Positions 62,728 through 64,000 of a DNA stretch of 64,000 nt are shown here, in pieces. The first letter of the stretch is position 1. Each line of letters begins with the position of its first letter. The notes below the pieces were generated by a model. That model did not search any database. It was not told the origin of the DNA and worked only from the letters and a program-made list of their open reading frames with translations. A program made the position numbers and the translations under genes. Source of the DNA: DASWJZ01 sp963761005 (GTDB lineage: Bacteria; Pseudomonadota; Alphaproteobacteria; Rhizobiales; Afifellaceae). The stretch lies in NCBI GenBank assembly GCA_963761005.1, contig CAVXFK010000015.1, positions 186,001 through 250,000 of the forward strand. The letters run 5' to 3'.

Positions 62728-62749
62728 GGGAGCGGCGACCGCCGCTCCC
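62728..62749. terminator. Intercistronic hairpin after binding-protein gene
   Basis: GGGAGCGGC-GACC-GCCGCTCCC, a perfect nine-base stem with a four-base loop, 13 bases after the binding-protein stop. No T-run follows. It is the usual place for a stem that favours binding protein over permease expression. Confidence 0.6.
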
Positions 62750-62792
62750 GCCACCGCGGACCTAATTGGGCAGGGGTCGGAGGCGCCGAGAC

Positions 62793-63725
62793 TTGCCAGG
62801 CTATATTCTCCGCCGGGTGCTGCAGCTTCTGCCCACCTTCGCCTTCATCCTCGTGGTGATCTTCATCATCGTACGGCTTCTGCCGGGTGATCCGGCGAGC
62901 GCCATCATCGGAGACCGTGCGACGGATGCCGACGTAGCCCGCATCAACGCGGAGCTTGGCCTCGACAAGCCGATCCCGGTTCAGTTCGGAATCTTCGTCG
63001 GGCATGTTTTCCGTGGCGAGCTCGGCGACTCGATTCGACTGCATGTCTCCGTCTTCGATCTGATCCTTCAGCGCCTGCCGGTGACGCTCTTCCTGACGGG
63101 CCTGGCCGGGCTCATCGCCGTGCTGACGGCCGTGCCGCTCGCCTTCCTGGCAGCGCTCTGGCGCGGCGGCGCCACCGATGCCGGAATCCGCGGCATCTTC
63201 CAGGTCGGGTTGTCGATGCCGGTCTTCTATATCGGCCTGATCCTCCTGACCTTCTTCGGCGCGCAGTTGCATTGGTTCCCGGTCGGCGGCTATGGCGAGG
63301 GCTTCGCCGACCACATCTATCACCTGTTCCTGCCGGCGCTGACGCTCGCGCTCAGCCTCTCCGCGATCCTGATGCGCAACCTGCGCGCCGCGGTCATCGA
63401 GGTTCTTGGCGCCGAATATGTCGATTTCGCCCGCGCCAAGGGTCTGAGCGCCAGGCTCGTCCTCGCACGCCACGTGCTGCGCAACGCGCTGATCTCGACC
63501 GTCACCCTCTTCGGCCTTCAGACCGGGACGCTTTTTGGCGGCGCCGTCATCACCGAGACGGTGTTCGCCATTCCCGGTGTCGGTCGGCTGATGATCGAAA
63601 GCATCTATGGGCGCGACTACCCGGTCATTCAGGGACTGACGCTGGCGCTCGCACTTCTCGTCTCGCTCATCTTCCTTGCCACCGATCTCCTGCAGGCGGC
63701 GCTCGATCCGCGGACGGCCCGGTGA
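62793..63725 (+). CDS. Peptide ABC permease (DppB/GsiC-like)
   Basis: 310 residues from TTG 62793 (LPGYILRRVLQLLP), with GGAGG ten to fourteen bases upstream; an in-frame TTG at 62766 is less well placed. Six membrane segments, VRLLPGDPASAIIGDRAT after the first one, and the EAA loop EVLGAEYVDFARAKGLSARLVLARHVLRNAL-type region near residues 205-235 identify the DppB class. It overlaps the next permease gene by four bases. Confidence 0.92.
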   Translation: MPGYILRRVLQLLPTFAFILVVIFIIVRLLPGDPASAIIGDRATDADVARINAELGLDKPIPVQFGIFVGHVFRGELGDSIRLHVSVFDLILQRLPVTLFLTGLAGLIAVLTAVPLAFLAALWRGGATDAGIRGIFQVGLSMPVFYIGLILLTFFGAQLHWFPVGGYGEGFADHIYHLFLPALTLALSLSAILMRNLRAAVIEVLGAEYVDFARAKGLSARLVLARHVLRNALISTVTLFGLQTGTLFGGAVITETVFAIPGVGRLMIESIYGRDYPVIQGLTLALALLVSLIFLATDLLQAALDPRTAR

Positions 63726-64000
63726 CGGTCGCCGAGATCATCGATCGCACGGTCCGGTCACGCCGGCTCGCAGTTCCGCCGACGCTTGTCGCCGGTCTTC
63801 TCATTCTCGGCATGAGCACATTCGTTGCCATCGCGCCGCAGCTCTTCGCGCCCTACGATCCGCTCGCCTTCGACTATGGCGCTATTCTTGCAAGCCCCAG
63901 TTGGGCGCATCCTTTCGGCACCGACAATTTCGGCCGCGATATGCTCTCACGCACCATCTGGGCCTATTCGATCGACATGCAGATTGCCGTCTTCGCCACG
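63722..64000 (+). CDS. Peptide ABC permease (DppC/GsiD-like), cut by window end
   Basis: 93 residues are visible from GTG 63722, overlapping the previous stop (GTGA). It has a first membrane segment (TLVAGLLILGMSTFVAIA) and the DppC signature APYDPLAF, PFGTDNFGRDMLSRTIWA. The gene continues outside the window; ATPase genes probably follow. Confidence 0.9.
   Translation, partial: MTVAEIIDRTVRSRRLAVPPTLVAGLLILGMSTFVAIAPQLFAPYDPLAFDYGAILASPSWAHPFGTDNFGRDMLSRTIWAYSIDMQIAVFAT

Overview
This is a GC-rich bacterial window that reads as an alphaproteobacterium, most likely Hyphomicrobiales (Rhizobiales). The reasons are the copper/cytochrome-oxidase assembly genes (PCuAC, SCO), the style of argG, typA, M50-CBS protease and CHASE/Cache-type class III cyclases, frequent GTG/TTG starts with 4-base ATGA/GTGA/TTGA overlaps, and many ABC importers of the kind these genomes carry. 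The genus cannot be read from the sequence.

Layout. 1-2.6 kb: copper delivery genes, including a PCuAC-SCO fusion and a divergent SCO. 2.6-18.4 kb: a compact chromosomal block of LysE exporter, GNAT, argG, M15-like protein, MFS pump with MarR repressor, M50-CBS protease, two class III nucleotide cyclases either side of typA, an APC-like membrane protein, an orphan ParA-like ATPase, DUF167 and YggT, ending with tRNA-Ala(CGC). 18.8-27 kb: accessory transport genes: an ABC-2 exporter, then a taurine/nitrate-type importer operon with a fumarylacetoacetase-family enzyme and a divergent FadR-type regulator.

27-49 kb is the most interesting part. It is an envelope and lipid-carrier island: diacylglycerol-kinase-like, DedA, an ArnT-like GT39 glycosyltransferase, a polyprenyl-phosphate GT2, GtrA, UppP, a membrane-embedded spermidine-synthase-like protein, a Tat-exported isoaspartate-methyltransferase-like protein, and an FtsX/MacB-type ABC cassette with two ATPases. 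A PepSY protein lies beside an OmpR/PmrA-type two-component system. Six copies of an 11-base-phased direct repeat (TTAG-N7-TTAG, best form GAATTAG-N4-GAATTAG) lie in intergenic spaces from 28.5 to 48.7 kb. One sits directly upstream of the response regulator. I infer that the island is a regulon of this two-component system. Three copies of an 840-bp IS5-family (IS427-like) element lie in the same island; one has inserted exactly in the stop codon of the sensor kinase.

49.7-55.5 kb: an SDR dehydrogenase and a ribose-type sugar ABC importer. 56-64 kb: a catabolic operon (M20 peptidase, SDR, ketopantoate-reductase-like, creatininase-like, GntR regulator) divergent from a dipeptide/oligopeptide-type ABC importer that runs off the window.

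At least seven genes carry apparent small-indel frameshifts (about 22.84, 25.04, 26.80, 31.22, 44.99, 60.57 and 61.55 kb). All are in transport, envelope or regulatory genes. They may be real decay or assembly errors; raw reads would decide.
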